Assembly: GCA_903889565.1 (NCBI GenBank)
Contig: CAISYC010000064.1
Coordinates: 1-64,000, forward strand
Direction of reading: 5' to 3'
DNA length: 64,000 bases
Origin: an uncultured beta proteobacterium
GTDB lineage: Bacteria > Pseudomonadota > Gammaproteobacteria > Burkholderiales > SG8-41
Part shown: positions 16,527 through 26,204 of the stretch, piece after piece
Layout of the letters: every line of letters begins with the position of its first letter
Numbering within the stretch: the first letter of the stretch is position 1
Notes under the pieces: generated by a model
Told to the model about the DNA's origin: nothing
Seen by the model: only the letters and a program-made list of their open reading frames with translations
Database searches by the model: none
Made by a program: the position numbers and the translations under genes

Positions 16527-17684
16527 ATGCCAAACCTACCCGTCTATCTCGACAATTCGGCGACCACGCCGGTCGATCCGCGCGTGGTCGAGAAGATGCT
16601 GCCGTGGCTGACCAACCGCTTCGGCAATCCGGCCAGCAGCTCGCATGCCTTCGGCCGCGAAGCGCGCGCGGCAGTCGAGGCAGCGCGCGGACAGGTCGCG
16701 CAACTTGTCAACGCCGGCGCACAGGAAATCATCTGGACCTCCGGCGCTACCGAATCGAACAATCTCGCGCTGAAAGGGGCGGCGTACGCCAATGCGGCGC
16801 GCGGCCGCCATCTGGTTTCGGTGCAGACCGAACACCATGCGGTGCTCGATACCCTGCACGAGCTCGAAAAAAACGGCTTTGCGGTGACCCTGCTCGCGCC
16901 GGCCGAAAACGGTCTGCTCGATCCCGCCCGCTTCGAAGCGGCATTGCGTGCGGATACCACGCTGGCTTCCGTAATGATGGTCAACAACGAAATCGGCGTT
17001 ATCCAGGACATCGCCGCCATCGGCGCGATCTGCCGCGCGCGCGGCATTCTGTTGCACGTCGATGCTGCGCAGGCGACCGGCAAGGTCGCCATCGACGTGA
17101 AGTCGCTGCCAGTCGATCTGATGTCGCTGACCGCGCACAAGACCTACGGCCCCAAAGGCATCGGCGCGCTCTATGTGCGCAAAGGCACGCCGGCGCCGGC
17201 GCCGCAGATGCATGGCGGCGGGCATGAACGCGGCCTGCGCTCGGGCACGCTGGCAACCCATCAGATCGTCGGCATGGGCGAATGTTTCCGCATAGCCGGC
17301 GCGGAGATGGCCGCTGAAGTGCCGCGACTGCGCGGGTTGCGCGACAAACTCCGGCACGGCCTCGCGGCGCTGGATTGCGTGCGCATCAATGGCGACATGG
17401 AACGGCGCATCGCCAACAATCTCAATATCAGCGTGATGCTGCCGGACTGCGAGCAGATGATTTCGATGCTGACCGATGTTGCGGTTTCGTCGGCTTCGGC
17501 CTGCATGGGCGGCGGCACCTCGCATGTGCTGCAGGCTCTGCATGGCGGCAAATCGGCGCCAAATGCGCTGCGCATCACCGTCGGCCGCTTCAACACGGGT
17601 GAAGAAATCGACTTCGCGCTCGATTATCTGACGCGCAAAATCAGCGAGTGTCAGGCGCGCAAACCCGCTGCGGCGAGCGTCTAA
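16527..17684 (+). CDS. Cysteine desulfurase (NifS/IscS family)
   Basis: This PLP enzyme releases sulfur (or selenium) from cysteine (selenocysteine) as an enzyme-bound persulfide for Fe-S clusters, thiolation or selenium delivery. YLDNSATTP, TSGATESNN, the TEHHAV histidine (103-104), HVDAAQATGK and PLP Lys205 in LTAHKTYGPKG are all visible. The catalytic loop SSASACMGG has Cys326. The 385 residues match class I NifS/IscS enzymes. No iscU or iscR follows, so it is not a classical isc operon. A role in supplying selenium to SelD is possible but unproven. Confidence 0.9.
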   Translation: MPNLPVYLDNSATTPVDPRVVEKMLPWLTNRFGNPASSSHAFGREARAAVEAARGQVAQLVNAGAQEIIWTSGATESNNLALKGAAYANAARGRHLVSVQTEHHAVLDTLHELEKNGFAVTLLAPAENGLLDPARFEAALRADTTLASVMMVNNEIGVIQDIAAIGAICRARGILLHVDAAQATGKVAIDVKSLPVDLMSLTAHKTYGPKGIGALYVRKGTPAPAPQMHGGGHERGLRSGTLATHQIVGMGECFRIAGAEMAAEVPRLRGLRDKLRHGLAALDCVRINGDMERRIANNLNISVMLPDCEQMISMLTDVAVSSASACMGGGTSHVLQALHGGKSAPNALRITVGRFNTGEEIDFALDYLTRKISECQARKPAAASV

Positions 17685-17691
17685 CCGACGC

Positions 17692-18408
17692 TCACTTTGC
17701 CGGCGGCGTCGTCACCAGCAGCCGGTTGAGGTCGGCCGCCGAGACCATGCCATTCATCGGCGCGCCGTCCGGAAAAATCACCGTCGGCGTGACATCGATC
17801 GACAGCCGCGTGCCGATCCTGTCGATTTCCTCGATCGGCGTCGGACAACTGCCCTTGGCCGCCGGCTTCACGCCGCTCAGCATCCATTCGTCCCACGCCC
17901 TGGCGCGATCGGGCGCGCACCAGATCGCCTTCGCCAGTTCGGTGCTGCCGGGAAAGCGTTTTTCGACCGGATACAAAAAAAGGCGGATGGTGACGTTGTT
18001 CAGCTTGGCGAATTCCTGTTCGATGCGGCGGCAGTACGGGCACATCGGATCCGAAAACACGATCAGCTGGCGGCTGCCGTCACCCTTGACGCGCGTGATC
18101 GCCATCTCGGCGGGCGGCAGTTGCTTGAGATTGAGCGCCGTCAGTTTGCGGAAGCGCTGCTCGGTGACGTTGAGCGAAGTCCTGGTGTCGATCAGCTCGC
18201 CGATGATAAAAAAGGTCATCTTCTCGTCGGTGTAATGAATGCGCCCGTCCATGTAGACCTCGTAGAGTCCGCCATAGGGGGTCTTCACCACGCTGTCGAT
18301 TCTGGCCTGCGGAAATTTGGCCTGCGTCAACCGCTTGACCGCCGCTTCATCCGCCGCGGCAAACGCTGCATACAGCATCAACACGCTCAACAGTACTGCT
18401 CGCAACAT
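17692..18408 (-). CDS. dsbC: Thiol:disulfide interchange protein DsbC
   Basis: DsbC isomerises wrong disulfides in the periplasm. The 238-residue precursor has a signal peptide (1-19), an N-terminal dimerisation domain with IHYTDEKMTFFIIGELID, and a thioredoxin domain with active site CPYC (123-126) and the cis-Pro loop TPTVIF. The extra disulfide may involve Cys residues in IWCAPD and GSCPTP. GGGAGGC upstream supports ATG 18408. It converges with the cysteine desulfurase, with seven bases between. Several exported neighbours in this window are Cys-rich, fitting a need for the isomerase. Confidence 0.92.
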   Translation of the reverse strand: MLRAVLLSVLMLYAAFAAADEAAVKRLTQAKFPQARIDSVVKTPYGGLYEVYMDGRIHYTDEKMTFFIIGELIDTRTSLNVTEQRFRKLTALNLKQLPPAEMAITRVKGDGSRQLIVFSDPMCPYCRRIEQEFAKLNNVTIRLFLYPVEKRFPGSTELAKAIWCAPDRARAWDEWMLSGVKPAAKGSCPTPIEEIDRIGTRLSIDVTPTVIFPDGAPMNGMVSAADLNRLLVTTPPAK

Positions 18409-18508
18409 CACGCCTCCCGGACGCGCCAATCAACAGGTGGAATTGTATGACAACGGCGGCGGCGGTTTCGCGCCGCTCGTCCAGCCGCGACTACCGGTGG
18501 TCGGCGCT

Positions 18509-19051
18509 CTAGCGCGAGTGCGCGGCTTCCTGCACGCCGACGAAACTGTGATCGCAGAAGCCCGGCTCCATGCTGGCCTTGATCTTTTCGTAGACCGCAT
18601 CCGGATCCTGCAGCACCAGCGGATCGAACACGCGCGCATGCGACGCGCCGTAAGTCACGCAGATGCCGCGCCGGTCATCGTAATCGAGGCAGTTATGAAT
18701 GGTGGTCAGAAGGTACATGCCGCCGACGTTGTCGATAAAGTGGATGGCCTTGGCGGTATGCCGCACGACCACATCGCGCTGGCCGGCCATGCGCGTGTAA
18801 ATCGCATGCGCGCTGCCGTGCGCGTCATCGATGCCCTGAAAATGCATCAAGGCGATGCCGCGGCCCTCGACCATGATCGGGTCGCCGGTCGCCGGATCGG
18901 TGTCGTAGTTCTTGTAGAACGCGCAATGCACGTAGCGCGAATGCGCGAGGTTGTTGAAATCCGCGTAGTCGGCGGCAACGGCAGGCAAAACGGCGCCGGC
19001 GGTGGCGAACGCCAGCGGCAGCAGACGCAGCACACTCCGCAATCCCGGCAC
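18509..19051 (-). CDS. Exported protein of unknown function
   Basis: GTG 19051 is preceded by AAGGAA at good spacing and starts a clear signal peptide (hydrophobic LLPLAFATAGAVLPAVAA), giving a 180-residue precursor. A longer reading from TTG 19129 puts a non-signal extension in front and is less likely. The mature part is His- and Asp-rich (HSRYVHCAFYKNYD, TTIHNCLDYDDRRG) with four cysteines. I recognise no family. It lies 100 bases upstream of dsbC on the same strand; its Cys content makes it a possible DsbC substrate, which is inference only. Confidence 0.6.
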   Translation of the reverse strand: MPGLRSVLRLLPLAFATAGAVLPAVAADYADFNNLAHSRYVHCAFYKNYDTDPATGDPIMVEGRGIALMHFQGIDDAHGSAHAIYTRMAGQRDVVVRHTAKAIHFIDNVGGMYLLTTIHNCLDYDDRRGICVTYGASHARVFDPLVLQDPDAVYEKIKASMEPGFCDHSFVGVQEAAHSR

Positions 19052-19192
19052 CGACCGTTCCTTCCACGCACGCCACAGGGCAATGGGCAAAGTGTGCCCG
19101 TTTGACCGCGTGCTGTCCAATCCGCGCAATACCCGGGCGCAACACCCTGCAAGCCTGCGGCGTCATTTGATTCAACAGGTTAGAATCGCGCC

Positions 19193-20467
19193 ATGGGAAT
19201 GACTGCGGTCGAAAAGGTGCTCGCGCGCACCGCCGGAAAAGCCGTCGTGCGGGCCGGCGATGTGGTCTATCCGGACCCCGACTTCATCATGATTCACGAC
19301 GGGCTGGTGCGCGGCGTGCGGCGCGAACTCGACGCGCTGGGCATCGACCGCCTGGCCAGCCCCGACAAGGTGATGATGGTGACCGACCACGAGGTCATCT
19401 ACGGCAGCGCGCGCGCCGCCGAATTCGGCGTCATCAACCGCAACGCCGCCAAAGCCTGGGGCATCAAAAACTTCTACGACGTCGGCCGCGGCGGCCACGG
19501 CCATATCTTTCCGATGGAGTCTGGCCTCTTGCTGCCGGGCATGTTCTATTTCGACAACGACCGGCATGCCACCAACGCCGGCGCCATCGGCGCCTTCGGC
19601 TTCCGCGTCGGCGCCGAAATCAGCCGCGTACTGGCGACGGGCACCAACTGGGTGATGGCGCCGAAAACCGTCCAGCTCAAGCTGCGCGGCAGCTTGAAGC
19701 CCGGCGTACATGCGCGCGACATCGGTTTTCGCATCGCGCGCCTGCTGCATGAAGGCGCGCTGGATTTCGAACTCGATTACCGCGTGCTCGAATTTGCCGG
19801 CGATCTCGACGGACTCGATCTCGCGGCGCGCGCGGCGCTGTGCAATTCGCCGACCGAGATGCGCGCCTACGGCGTGTTCTTCCCGCCGTCCGTAGCCATA
19901 CTCGAACGCGCGAAAAAACACGCGCAGCGTCCGTTCACGCCCGTATTCGCCGATGCCGACGCCGACTATGAAAGCAGCGCCACACTCGACATCGGCGCGC
20001 TCGAACCACAGGTCGCGCCGCCCGGCGGCATTCACAAATCGATCGATATCGGCGAGGCCGCCGGCCGGAAGATCGACCACGCCTTCATCGGCGCCTGCGG
20101 CTCCGGCATGTACGAGGATTTCGTGCTCGCGGCGCAATTCCTGCACGGCCGCCGGCTCGCGCCCGGCGTGCGCATGTTCATCGCACCGGGCTCGGAACAA
20201 TCGACGCGGCGCCTGCTCGCCGACGGCCTGATGCAGATCTTCATGGAAGCCGGCGTCATTCCGCTGCCGGCCGGTTGCGGCCCCTGCAACGACGCGGTGG
20301 TCGGCCCGCTGCACACGGGCGAAGTGTCGATCTCGACGGCGTCGAACAGCAACGCCGGCCGCTTCGGCGCCAAAGACGCGCAACTGTTTCTCGGCAGCCC
20401 CGCCACCGTCGCCGCCTCGGCGGTCGCCGGCGTCATTACCGATCCGCGCACATTGACGCAACACTGA
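19193..20467 (+). CDS. Aconitase/3-isopropylmalate dehydratase-like large subunit
   Basis: This 424-residue protein has the LeuC/aconitase fold. It shows VTDHEV, GGHGHIFPMESG (histidine region), the three predicted [4Fe-4S] cysteines C302 (GACGSG), C362 and C365 (AGCGPC), and a C-terminal NAGRFGAKDAQLFLGSP block like the NRNFEGR loop. The motifs are divergent from LeuC (GSCTNSR and GCSMC there), so the hydro-lyase substrate may differ from isopropylmalate, citrate or homoaconitate. The stop overlaps the ATG of the small subunit (TGATG). No other leucine gene is nearby. Cytoplasmic hydratase/isomerase of a hydroxy-di- or tricarboxylate is the best description. Confidence 0.82.
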   Translation: MGMTAVEKVLARTAGKAVVRAGDVVYPDPDFIMIHDGLVRGVRRELDALGIDRLASPDKVMMVTDHEVIYGSARAAEFGVINRNAAKAWGIKNFYDVGRGGHGHIFPMESGLLLPGMFYFDNDRHATNAGAIGAFGFRVGAEISRVLATGTNWVMAPKTVQLKLRGSLKPGVHARDIGFRIARLLHEGALDFELDYRVLEFAGDLDGLDLAARAALCNSPTEMRAYGVFFPPSVAILERAKKHAQRPFTPVFADADADYESSATLDIGALEPQVAPPGGIHKSIDIGEAAGRKIDHAFIGACGSGMYEDFVLAAQFLHGRRLAPGVRMFIAPGSEQSTRRLLADGLMQIFMEAGVIPLPAGCGPCNDAVVGPLHTGEVSISTASNSNAGRFGAKDAQLFLGSPATVAASAVAGVITDPRTLTQH

Positions 20468-21012
20468 TGACCTCCGAAATCGACCGCTACAACTGGCATC
20501 TCAAGGGCCGCTGCTACAAGCTCGGGCACGATGTTCCGCATGCGGGCGGCGTGATACCTGCGAGCATGATCACCGCGCGGGAATTCGATCCGCAGAAACT
20601 GATTCCGCATCTGTTTGAGGAAACCGATCCGGGTTTTCATACTCGCGTCAATGCCGGCGACATCATCGTCACCGGGCGCAATTTCGGCATGGGGCCGAAG
20701 ATGAACGGTTATATCGCGATGCAGGCGCTGGGCCTTGGTCTCGTCTGCGAATCGATGCCCTTTCTCGCCTACCGCGCCGCGGTTGGTTGCGGCGTGCCGG
20801 TGCTGACCGACTGCATCAATGTCACCGAATTGTGCGACAGCGGCGACGAACTCGAAATCGATTTTCGCTCCGGGATGTTTTTCAACCACACGCGCGACAT
20901 TCAAAAGGAATATCCGCCGCTGCCCGAAGCGCTGCAGGAAATCATCGCGCTCGGCGGCAATACCGGCTGGCTGAAACGCTGGTGGCAACAGCAACAGGCC
21001 GGCCAACAATAG
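20467..21012 (+). CDS. Aconitase/3-isopropylmalate dehydratase-like small subunit
   Basis: This 181-residue swivel-domain protein pairs with the preceding large subunit. It keeps GRCYKLGHDVPHAGGVIPA, FEETDPGF, VTGRNFGMG and the VGCGVPVLT block of the LeuD family. The active-site loop, normally GCGSSREHA in LeuD, reads GMGPKMNGYIA, so the Ser-Ser-Arg that binds substrate is missing. That supports a distinct substrate. It is coupled to the large subunit by a one-base stop/start overlap. Confidence 0.8.
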   Translation: MTSEIDRYNWHLKGRCYKLGHDVPHAGGVIPASMITAREFDPQKLIPHLFEETDPGFHTRVNAGDIIVTGRNFGMGPKMNGYIAMQALGLGLVCESMPFLAYRAAVGCGVPVLTDCINVTELCDSGDELEIDFRSGMFFNHTRDIQKEYPPLPEALQEIIALGGNTGWLKRWWQQQQAGQQ

Positions 21013-21022
21013 GTCATCGGTC

Positions 21023-21397
21023 ATGACAATCAAGCGCTCAAAACGCATACACCTGGTCACGCTCGGCACCGTGATCCTCGGCGCCTGCTCCGACGCCGAT
21101 TTGCCGAAAGACCGCTACGTTTACAAATCGCAACCCGAATGCGTGCAGGACTGGGGCGATACGAATTGCCAGAACGCGCCATCCGGCAGCGGTTATGCCT
21201 TCGGTCCGCGTTTCAATGCGATCGTGCCGATGCCCGACGGCCGCCACATCTGGAGCGGCAATGCGGAGATGCCGGCGATTAATCCGGTCAGCGGACAGCA
21301 AATGCACTCCGCAATCAACATCAGCGCGCCGCATGTTGACGCAGCCCGCGGCGGTTTCGGCCGCACTGCACTGTCGTTCTTCTCCGGCGGCGGCTGA
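21023..21397 (+). CDS. YgiB-like lipoprotein (DUF1190)
   Basis: A short signal with lipobox LGAC (Cys near 22) marks this 124-residue protein as a lipoprotein. The body has RYVYKSQPECVQDWGDTNCQNAP, matching the repeated CV.(E/D)(F/W)G...CQ pattern of E. coli YgiB (DUF1190). The C-terminus is Gly/Ser-rich (GGFGRTALSFFSGGG). The next gene is a YgiC homologue, the same order as ygiBC in E. coli, which confirms the family. Function is unknown; the module is associated with the envelope. Confidence 0.78.
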   Translation: MTIKRSKRIHLVTLGTVILGACSDADLPKDRYVYKSQPECVQDWGDTNCQNAPSGSGYAFGPRFNAIVPMPDGRHIWSGNAEMPAINPVSGQQMHSAINISAPHVDAARGGFGRTALSFFSGGG

Positions 21398-21399
21398 GC

Positions 21400-22521
21400 G
21401 TGCAGCGACTGCGCATCGAACCGCGCGCCGACTGGCGGCAAAAATTCGAAGCCTTCGGCTTTTCATTCCATTCCGCCGACGGCGGCTACTGGAACGAATC
21501 GGCTTGCTATCGATTCAGCGCAGCGGAGGTCGATATGCTCGAAGCCGCTGCAGAGGAACTGCACCGCCTCGCACTGGCGGCGGCCAAACACGTCATCGAA
21601 CACCATCGCGAAAGCGAGTTGCAGGTGACGTCAACACAGGCGGCGCTGATCGAACAATCCTGGCGCGCCGACGAACCGACCCTCTACGGCCGCTTCGATC
21701 TCGCCTACGACGGCGTCAATCCGCCCAAGCTGCTCGAATACAACGCCGACACACCGACTTCGGTGCTCGAAGCCGCGGTCGCACAATGGCACTGGCTCGA
21801 AGAAACCGGCCGCCCCGATCAATTCAATTCTCTGCACGAGCGGCTGATCAAACGCTGGGCACAGATTTTTCACACGCTGCCGGCCGGCACCACGCTGCAT
21901 TTCTCCTGCGTCAAAGACAACGAAGAAGACCGCGTCACTGTCGAGTATATGCGCGACACCGCAATGCAGGCCGGGCTCGCCACCACCTTTCTGCATGTCG
22001 AGGACATCGGCTGGGACGGCAACAGTTTTGTCGATCTCGACGGCCGACCGATCCGCGCGTGGTTCAAACTCTATCCATGGGAATGGCTGATCCGCGACGA
22101 TTTCGCGCCCCACCTCGCGCGCAGCGGCCTGCATCTGATCGAGCCGGCATGGAAAGCGCTGCTGTCGAACAAGGGCATGCTGGCGATCCTGTGGGAACTG
22201 TTTCCGGATCATCCGAATCTGCTGCCGGCCTACTTTACGCCGGATTATCTGGGCGCGCGCTTCGTCAGCAAGCCGTTCTTTTCGCGCGAAGGCGCCAACA
22301 TCGCCTTCATCGACCGCGAGCATCCGATATCGACTGCGGGCCCGTATGCGAGCGCGCCACGCGTCTATCAGGCGCGCGCCGACATGCCCTGCTTCGACGG
22401 CCGCTATCCGGTGATCGGTGCGTGGATCGTCGGCGACGAAGCCGCCGGCATGGGTATCAGAGAAGACGCCACGCCGATCACCACCAACGCAAGCCGTTTC
22501 ATCCCCCATTACTTCGAATAA
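21400..22521 (+). CDS. YgiC-like ATP-grasp ligase (glutathionylspermidine synthase family)
   Basis: This 373-residue protein corresponds to the synthetase domain of glutathionylspermidine synthase without the amidase domain. Characteristic blocks are GGYWNESACYRFS, YGRFDLAYDG, LLEYNADTPTSVLEA, WFKLYPWEW and SKPFFSREGANI (ATP-grasp). It probably forms an amide bond between a carboxylate and an amine using ATP; the true substrates of YgiC/YjfC are unsettled. The GTG start at 21400 is two bases after the ygiB-like stop, indicating translational coupling. Confidence 0.85.
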   Translation: MQRLRIEPRADWRQKFEAFGFSFHSADGGYWNESACYRFSAAEVDMLEAAAEELHRLALAAAKHVIEHHRESELQVTSTQAALIEQSWRADEPTLYGRFDLAYDGVNPPKLLEYNADTPTSVLEAAVAQWHWLEETGRPDQFNSLHERLIKRWAQIFHTLPAGTTLHFSCVKDNEEDRVTVEYMRDTAMQAGLATTFLHVEDIGWDGNSFVDLDGRPIRAWFKLYPWEWLIRDDFAPHLARSGLHLIEPAWKALLSNKGMLAILWELFPDHPNLLPAYFTPDYLGARFVSKPFFSREGANIAFIDREHPISTAGPYASAPRVYQARADMPCFDGRYPVIGAWIVGDEAAGMGIREDATPITTNASRFIPHYFE

Positions 22522-22532
22522 CGGAGCAGCCC

Positions 22533-22946
22533 ATGGAAATCTGGCTCAGCGAACTCGGCAGCGGCGTCGGCGCACATCTCATTTACTTCGCGCTATCGAT
22601 CCTGCTGGTCGTGCTGTTTATCGCCATCTACACCGCGATCACGCCCTATCGCGAAATCAGCCTGATTCGTCACGGCAACAGTGCGGCCGCGGTGTCGCTG
22701 GGCGGCGCAGTGCTCGGTTACGCGCTGCCGCTGGCCAATGCCGTCGCACAGAGCGGGAATATAGTTGACATGCTGGTGTGGAGTCTCGTCGGGCTCGTCG
22801 CGCAGTTGCTGGCCTATGCCGTCACCCGCCTGCTGCTGCCGCACCTGCCGGCGGACGTCAATGAGGGTAAACTCGCGCCTGCGATATTTCTCGCGGCTCT
22901 CTCCATTGCCATCGGCGTGCTCAACGCCGCCGCAATGACCGACTGA
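22533..22946 (+). CDS. DUF350 (YjfL-like) membrane protein
   Basis: This 137-residue protein has four membrane segments with the DUF350 pattern [39 protein letters not shown] upstream supports ATG 22533. In E. coli the yjfIJKLMC operon also combines DUF1190, DUF350 and a GSP-synthase-like ligase, so this is the third partner of the same module. Its last base overlaps the ATG of the next gene. Confidence 0.85.
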   Translation: MEIWLSELGSGVGAHLIYFALSILLVVLFIAIYTAITPYREISLIRHGNSAAAVSLGGAVLGYALPLANAVAQSGNIVDMLVWSLVGLVAQLLAYAVTRLLLPHLPADVNEGKLAPAIFLAALSIAIGVLNAAAMTD

Positions 22947-25075
22947 TGACTGAACCGCAGCCGCCGAAACCGATCAACGGCTACCGCAAGTTCTGGGCAC
23001 AACGCTTCGGCATTTCGACATTTTTGCCGACCACGCGCGCCGAGATGGAAGCGCGCGGCTGGGATGCCTGCGACGTCATCATTGTCACCGGTGATGCCTA
23101 TATCGATCATCCGAGTTTCGGCATGGCGCTGGTCGGCCGGCTGCTCGAAGCGCAGGGCTTTCGCGTCGGCATCATCAGCCAGCCGGACTGGCATTCGGCC
23201 GAGGATTTCCGCCGCCTCGGCAAACCGAACCTGTATTTCGGCGTTACCGCCGGCAACATGGATTCGATGGTCAACCGCTACACCGCGGATCGCAAACTGC
23301 GTTCCGACGATGCCTATACGCCGGACGCGCAGCCCAACAAGCGCCCCGATCGCGCCGTTACCGTCTACAGCCAGCGCTGCCGCGAAGCCTTTCCGGATGC
23401 AACGATCGTGATCGGCAGCATCGAGGCCAGCCTGCGCCGCATCGCGCATTTCGATTACTGGTCGGAAACCGTGCGCCGCTCGGTGCTGCCGGATTCGAAA
23501 GCCGACCTGCTGCTGTTCGGCAATGCCGAACGCGCCATCGTCGAACTGACCCACCGCCTCGCCAAAGGCGAAGCGATCGCAGAGATACGCGATCTGCGCG
23601 GCAGCGCCTTCATGGTGACCAGGGGCTGGCGCCCCGAAGGCTGGAGCGAAGCCGATTCGACGACCGTCGATACACCGGGGGCGATTCATCCGCATCCCGA
23701 TCCGTACGAGATGAAGGAAAAAAATCCGGCTGCACCACCCAAGGCTGCTGCCGCGACCGGCGTGCAAACCATCCAATTCGTCGATCGCGCATCAAAGCTC
23801 GCGGCAAAAATGGAAGCGCGCGCGCATACCGTGATCCGCCTGCCGTCGTACGAACAGGTCAAGGCCGACCCGGTGCTGTATGCGCATGCTTCGCGCACCT
23901 TCCATCTCGAATCGAATCCGGGCAACGCGCGCGCACTGGTGCAGGCGCATGGTGACCGAGATGTCTGGCTGAATCCGCCGCCCATACCGCTGTCGATGGC
24001 GGAGATGGATTTCGTCTACGACCTGCCCTACGCGCGCGCGCCGCATCCGTCGTATGGCAACGCCAAGATACCGGCGTGGGAAATGATCCGCTTTTCGGTC
24101 AACATCATGCGCGGCTGTTTCGGCGGCTGCACCTTCTGTTCGATCACCGAACACGAAGGCCGCATCATCCAGAGCCGCTCGGAGAAATCGATTCTGCGCG
24201 AGATCGAAGAAATCCGCGACAAGACACCGGGCTTTACCGGCGTGATTTCGGATGTCGGCGGGCCGACTGCCAACATGTACCGGATGGCGTGCAAGGACCC
24301 GAAGATCGAGGCGTCCTGCCGGCGTCCATCCTGCGTGTTTCCGGACGTCTGCGAAAACCTCAACACCGATCACGCGCCGCTGATCAGCCTCTATCGCAAG
24401 GCGCGCGCCCTGCCCGGCATCAAGAAAATTTTCGTCGCCTCCGGCCTGCGCTACGACCTCGCCGTGAAGTCCCCTGAATACATCAAGGAACTCGCGACCC
24501 ATCACGTCGGCGGTTACCTGAAGATCGCGCCCGAGCATATTTCGGAAGGGCCGCTGTCGAAAATGATGAAGCCCGGCATCGGCAGCTACGATCGCTTCAA
24601 GGAAATGTTCGATCGTTTCTCAAAAGAAGCCGGCAAGGAACAGTACCTGATCCCCTACTTCATCGCGGCGCATCCGGGCACCACCGACAACGATATGCTC
24701 GAACTGGCGCTGTGGCTGAAGAAGAACGGCTTCCGTCTCGACCAAGTGCAGACCTTTCTGCCGACGCCGCTCGCCACCGCAACGGCGATGTACCACACCG
24801 GCAAGAACCCGCTGCGCAAAGTTACCAAAACGTCCGAGACCGTCGGTATCGTCAAGGGCGCGCGCCAGCGCCGCCTGCACAAAGCCTTCCTGCGTTATCA
24901 CGATGCCGAGAACTGGCCGATGCTGCGGCAGGCATTGAAAGACATGGGCCGCGCCGATCTCATCGGCCCGGGCAAGCATCAACTGGTGCCGGCGTTCCAG
25001 CCAATTGGTACTGGCTACGCGGCCAATGCGCGGCGGCGGCCTGCTGCGCCAAGACGGCAAGCGCGATTGCGCTGA
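22946..25075 (+). CDS. ygiQ: YgiQ family radical SAM protein
   Basis: This 709-residue protein carries an N-terminal B12-binding-like region ([36 protein letters not shown]). The radical SAM cluster motif is C-x3-C-x2-C in [17 protein letters not shown]. The C-terminal region ([28 protein letters not shown]) and full length match E. coli YgiQ. The reaction is not known. It follows the DUF350 gene with a one-base overlap, so the four genes from the ygiB-like gene form one transcription unit. Residues around 255-275 form a loose Ala/Lys-rich linker. Confidence 0.9.
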   Translation: MTEPQPPKPINGYRKFWAQRFGISTFLPTTRAEMEARGWDACDVIIVTGDAYIDHPSFGMALVGRLLEAQGFRVGIISQPDWHSAEDFRRLGKPNLYFGVTAGNMDSMVNRYTADRKLRSDDAYTPDAQPNKRPDRAVTVYSQRCREAFPDATIVIGSIEASLRRIAHFDYWSETVRRSVLPDSKADLLLFGNAERAIVELTHRLAKGEAIAEIRDLRGSAFMVTRGWRPEGWSEADSTTVDTPGAIHPHPDPYEMKEKNPAAPPKAAAATGVQTIQFVDRASKLAAKMEARAHTVIRLPSYEQVKADPVLYAHASRTFHLESNPGNARALVQAHGDRDVWLNPPPIPLSMAEMDFVYDLPYARAPHPSYGNAKIPAWEMIRFSVNIMRGCFGGCTFCSITEHEGRIIQSRSEKSILREIEEIRDKTPGFTGVISDVGGPTANMYRMACKDPKIEASCRRPSCVFPDVCENLNTDHAPLISLYRKARALPGIKKIFVASGLRYDLAVKSPEYIKELATHHVGGYLKIAPEHISEGPLSKMMKPGIGSYDRFKEMFDRFSKEAGKEQYLIPYFIAAHPGTTDNDMLELALWLKKNGFRLDQVQTFLPTPLATATAMYHTGKNPLRKVTKTSETVGIVKGARQRRLHKAFLRYHDAENWPMLRQALKDMGRADLIGPGKHQLVPAFQPIGTGYAANARRRPAAPRRQARLR

Positions 25076-25084
25076 ATAAAGTCG

Positions 25085-26098
25085 CTACCGCGCACGATAA
25101 CGCTTGCGCGCCGTCTCGACGATGCGCGGAATCAGGTGTTTGTATTCGATGCCGACGAAACAGAGGTTGGTGCCCAGCGTGTGCGGCGTCAGATCGGAAT
25201 TCGGATTGGCTTCAATGAACACCAGCCGACCTTCGTCGGTCAACCGGTAATCGATGCGCCCGTAGTCGCGCATTTTCAGCGCATGAAACGCTGCACGGCT
25301 GTAGTCGAGCACCTGCCGTTTGACGCGCGCCGGTAAAGTGGCCAAACGATAGGTCACGCGCCATTTCGTGCGATAAGCGCCGTCATTTTTCAGGCGATAC
25401 GTCGCGAAGGTCGGCGCCGCCGGCTTGCGGCTGCCGACCACCATCTCGGTCGCCTGCAGCACGCGCGGCTCGTTGCCGATCAGACCGACGTAGATGTCGC
25501 GGCCGGAAATGTATTCTTCACAGATCAGCGGTTCCTTGAGCCGCGACCAGATCGCGCGCGCGCGGATCTTCAATTCACGCTCGGAGCGCACCAGCGACAC
25601 CTTGCCGATTTCGTCAGAGCCGTCGCCGAACTGCGGTTTGACGATCAATGGATACGGCAGACCCGGATTACGCAGCGGCTGACCACGCAGCAGCGTGAAA
25701 TGGCGCGGCACATCGACGCCGGCCGCCGCAACCAGTTCCTTCGAGCCGGCCTTGTCGCGCGCGAGCTGCAGACCGGCCGGCCCGGTTCCGGTGTATTTGA
25801 ATTTCATCATGTCGAGCAGCGCGGCGATCGCGAAATCCTGCGTGCGATCGCTGTTCACCCACTCGGTCAGATTGAACACGATACGCGGTTTCAGTTCGCG
25901 CAGCCGCACCATGGTCGCCGGAATATCGGGACCGAACGGCACGACAATGACGTTGCGGTAACGCGCGGTCAGCGCCTTGTAGACGTGGCGCTCCATGGTG
26001 CCGCCGTCGAGCACGAAGCGACCGGCGTTATTGGCCTCCCCCATCTCGACGTCCACCAGCATGACGACGTCGCAGCGTTTGTTGTTTTTATGCGGCAT
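25085..26098 (-). CDS. ATP-grasp ligase, D-Ala-D-Ala ligase-like
   Basis: This 337-residue cytoplasmic protein has an ATP-grasp fold: YPLIVKPQFGDGSDEIG (ATP lysine), EPLICEEYISGRDIYVGL and the metal-binding ADP loop YGRIDYRLTDEGRLVFIEANPNSDL. The pattern resembles D-alanine-D-alanine ligases, but no mur genes are near. Uncharacterised ATP-grasp proteins of this type may join amino acids or modify peptides. It converges with ygiQ with nine bases between stops. Substrate unknown. Confidence 0.78.
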   Translation of the reverse strand: MPHKNNKRCDVVMLVDVEMGEANNAGRFVLDGGTMERHVYKALTARYRNVIVVPFGPDIPATMVRLRELKPRIVFNLTEWVNSDRTQDFAIAALLDMMKFKYTGTGPAGLQLARDKAGSKELVAAAGVDVPRHFTLLRGQPLRNPGLPYPLIVKPQFGDGSDEIGKVSLVRSERELKIRARAIWSRLKEPLICEEYISGRDIYVGLIGNEPRVLQATEMVVGSRKPAAPTFATYRLKNDGAYRTKWRVTYRLATLPARVKRQVLDYSRAAFHALKMRDYGRIDYRLTDEGRLVFIEANPNSDLTPHTLGTNLCFVGIEYKHLIPRIVETARKRYRAR

Positions 26099-26204
26099 GC
26101 GCGGATTTTACCCGCGCTGCCGCAGCGTTGCATTTGCCTGGGCACGCTGCTATCGTCTGCGGCCTTGAGACGGCGAACGAGCCCGTCGTATGGAGGAAGC
26201 CATC

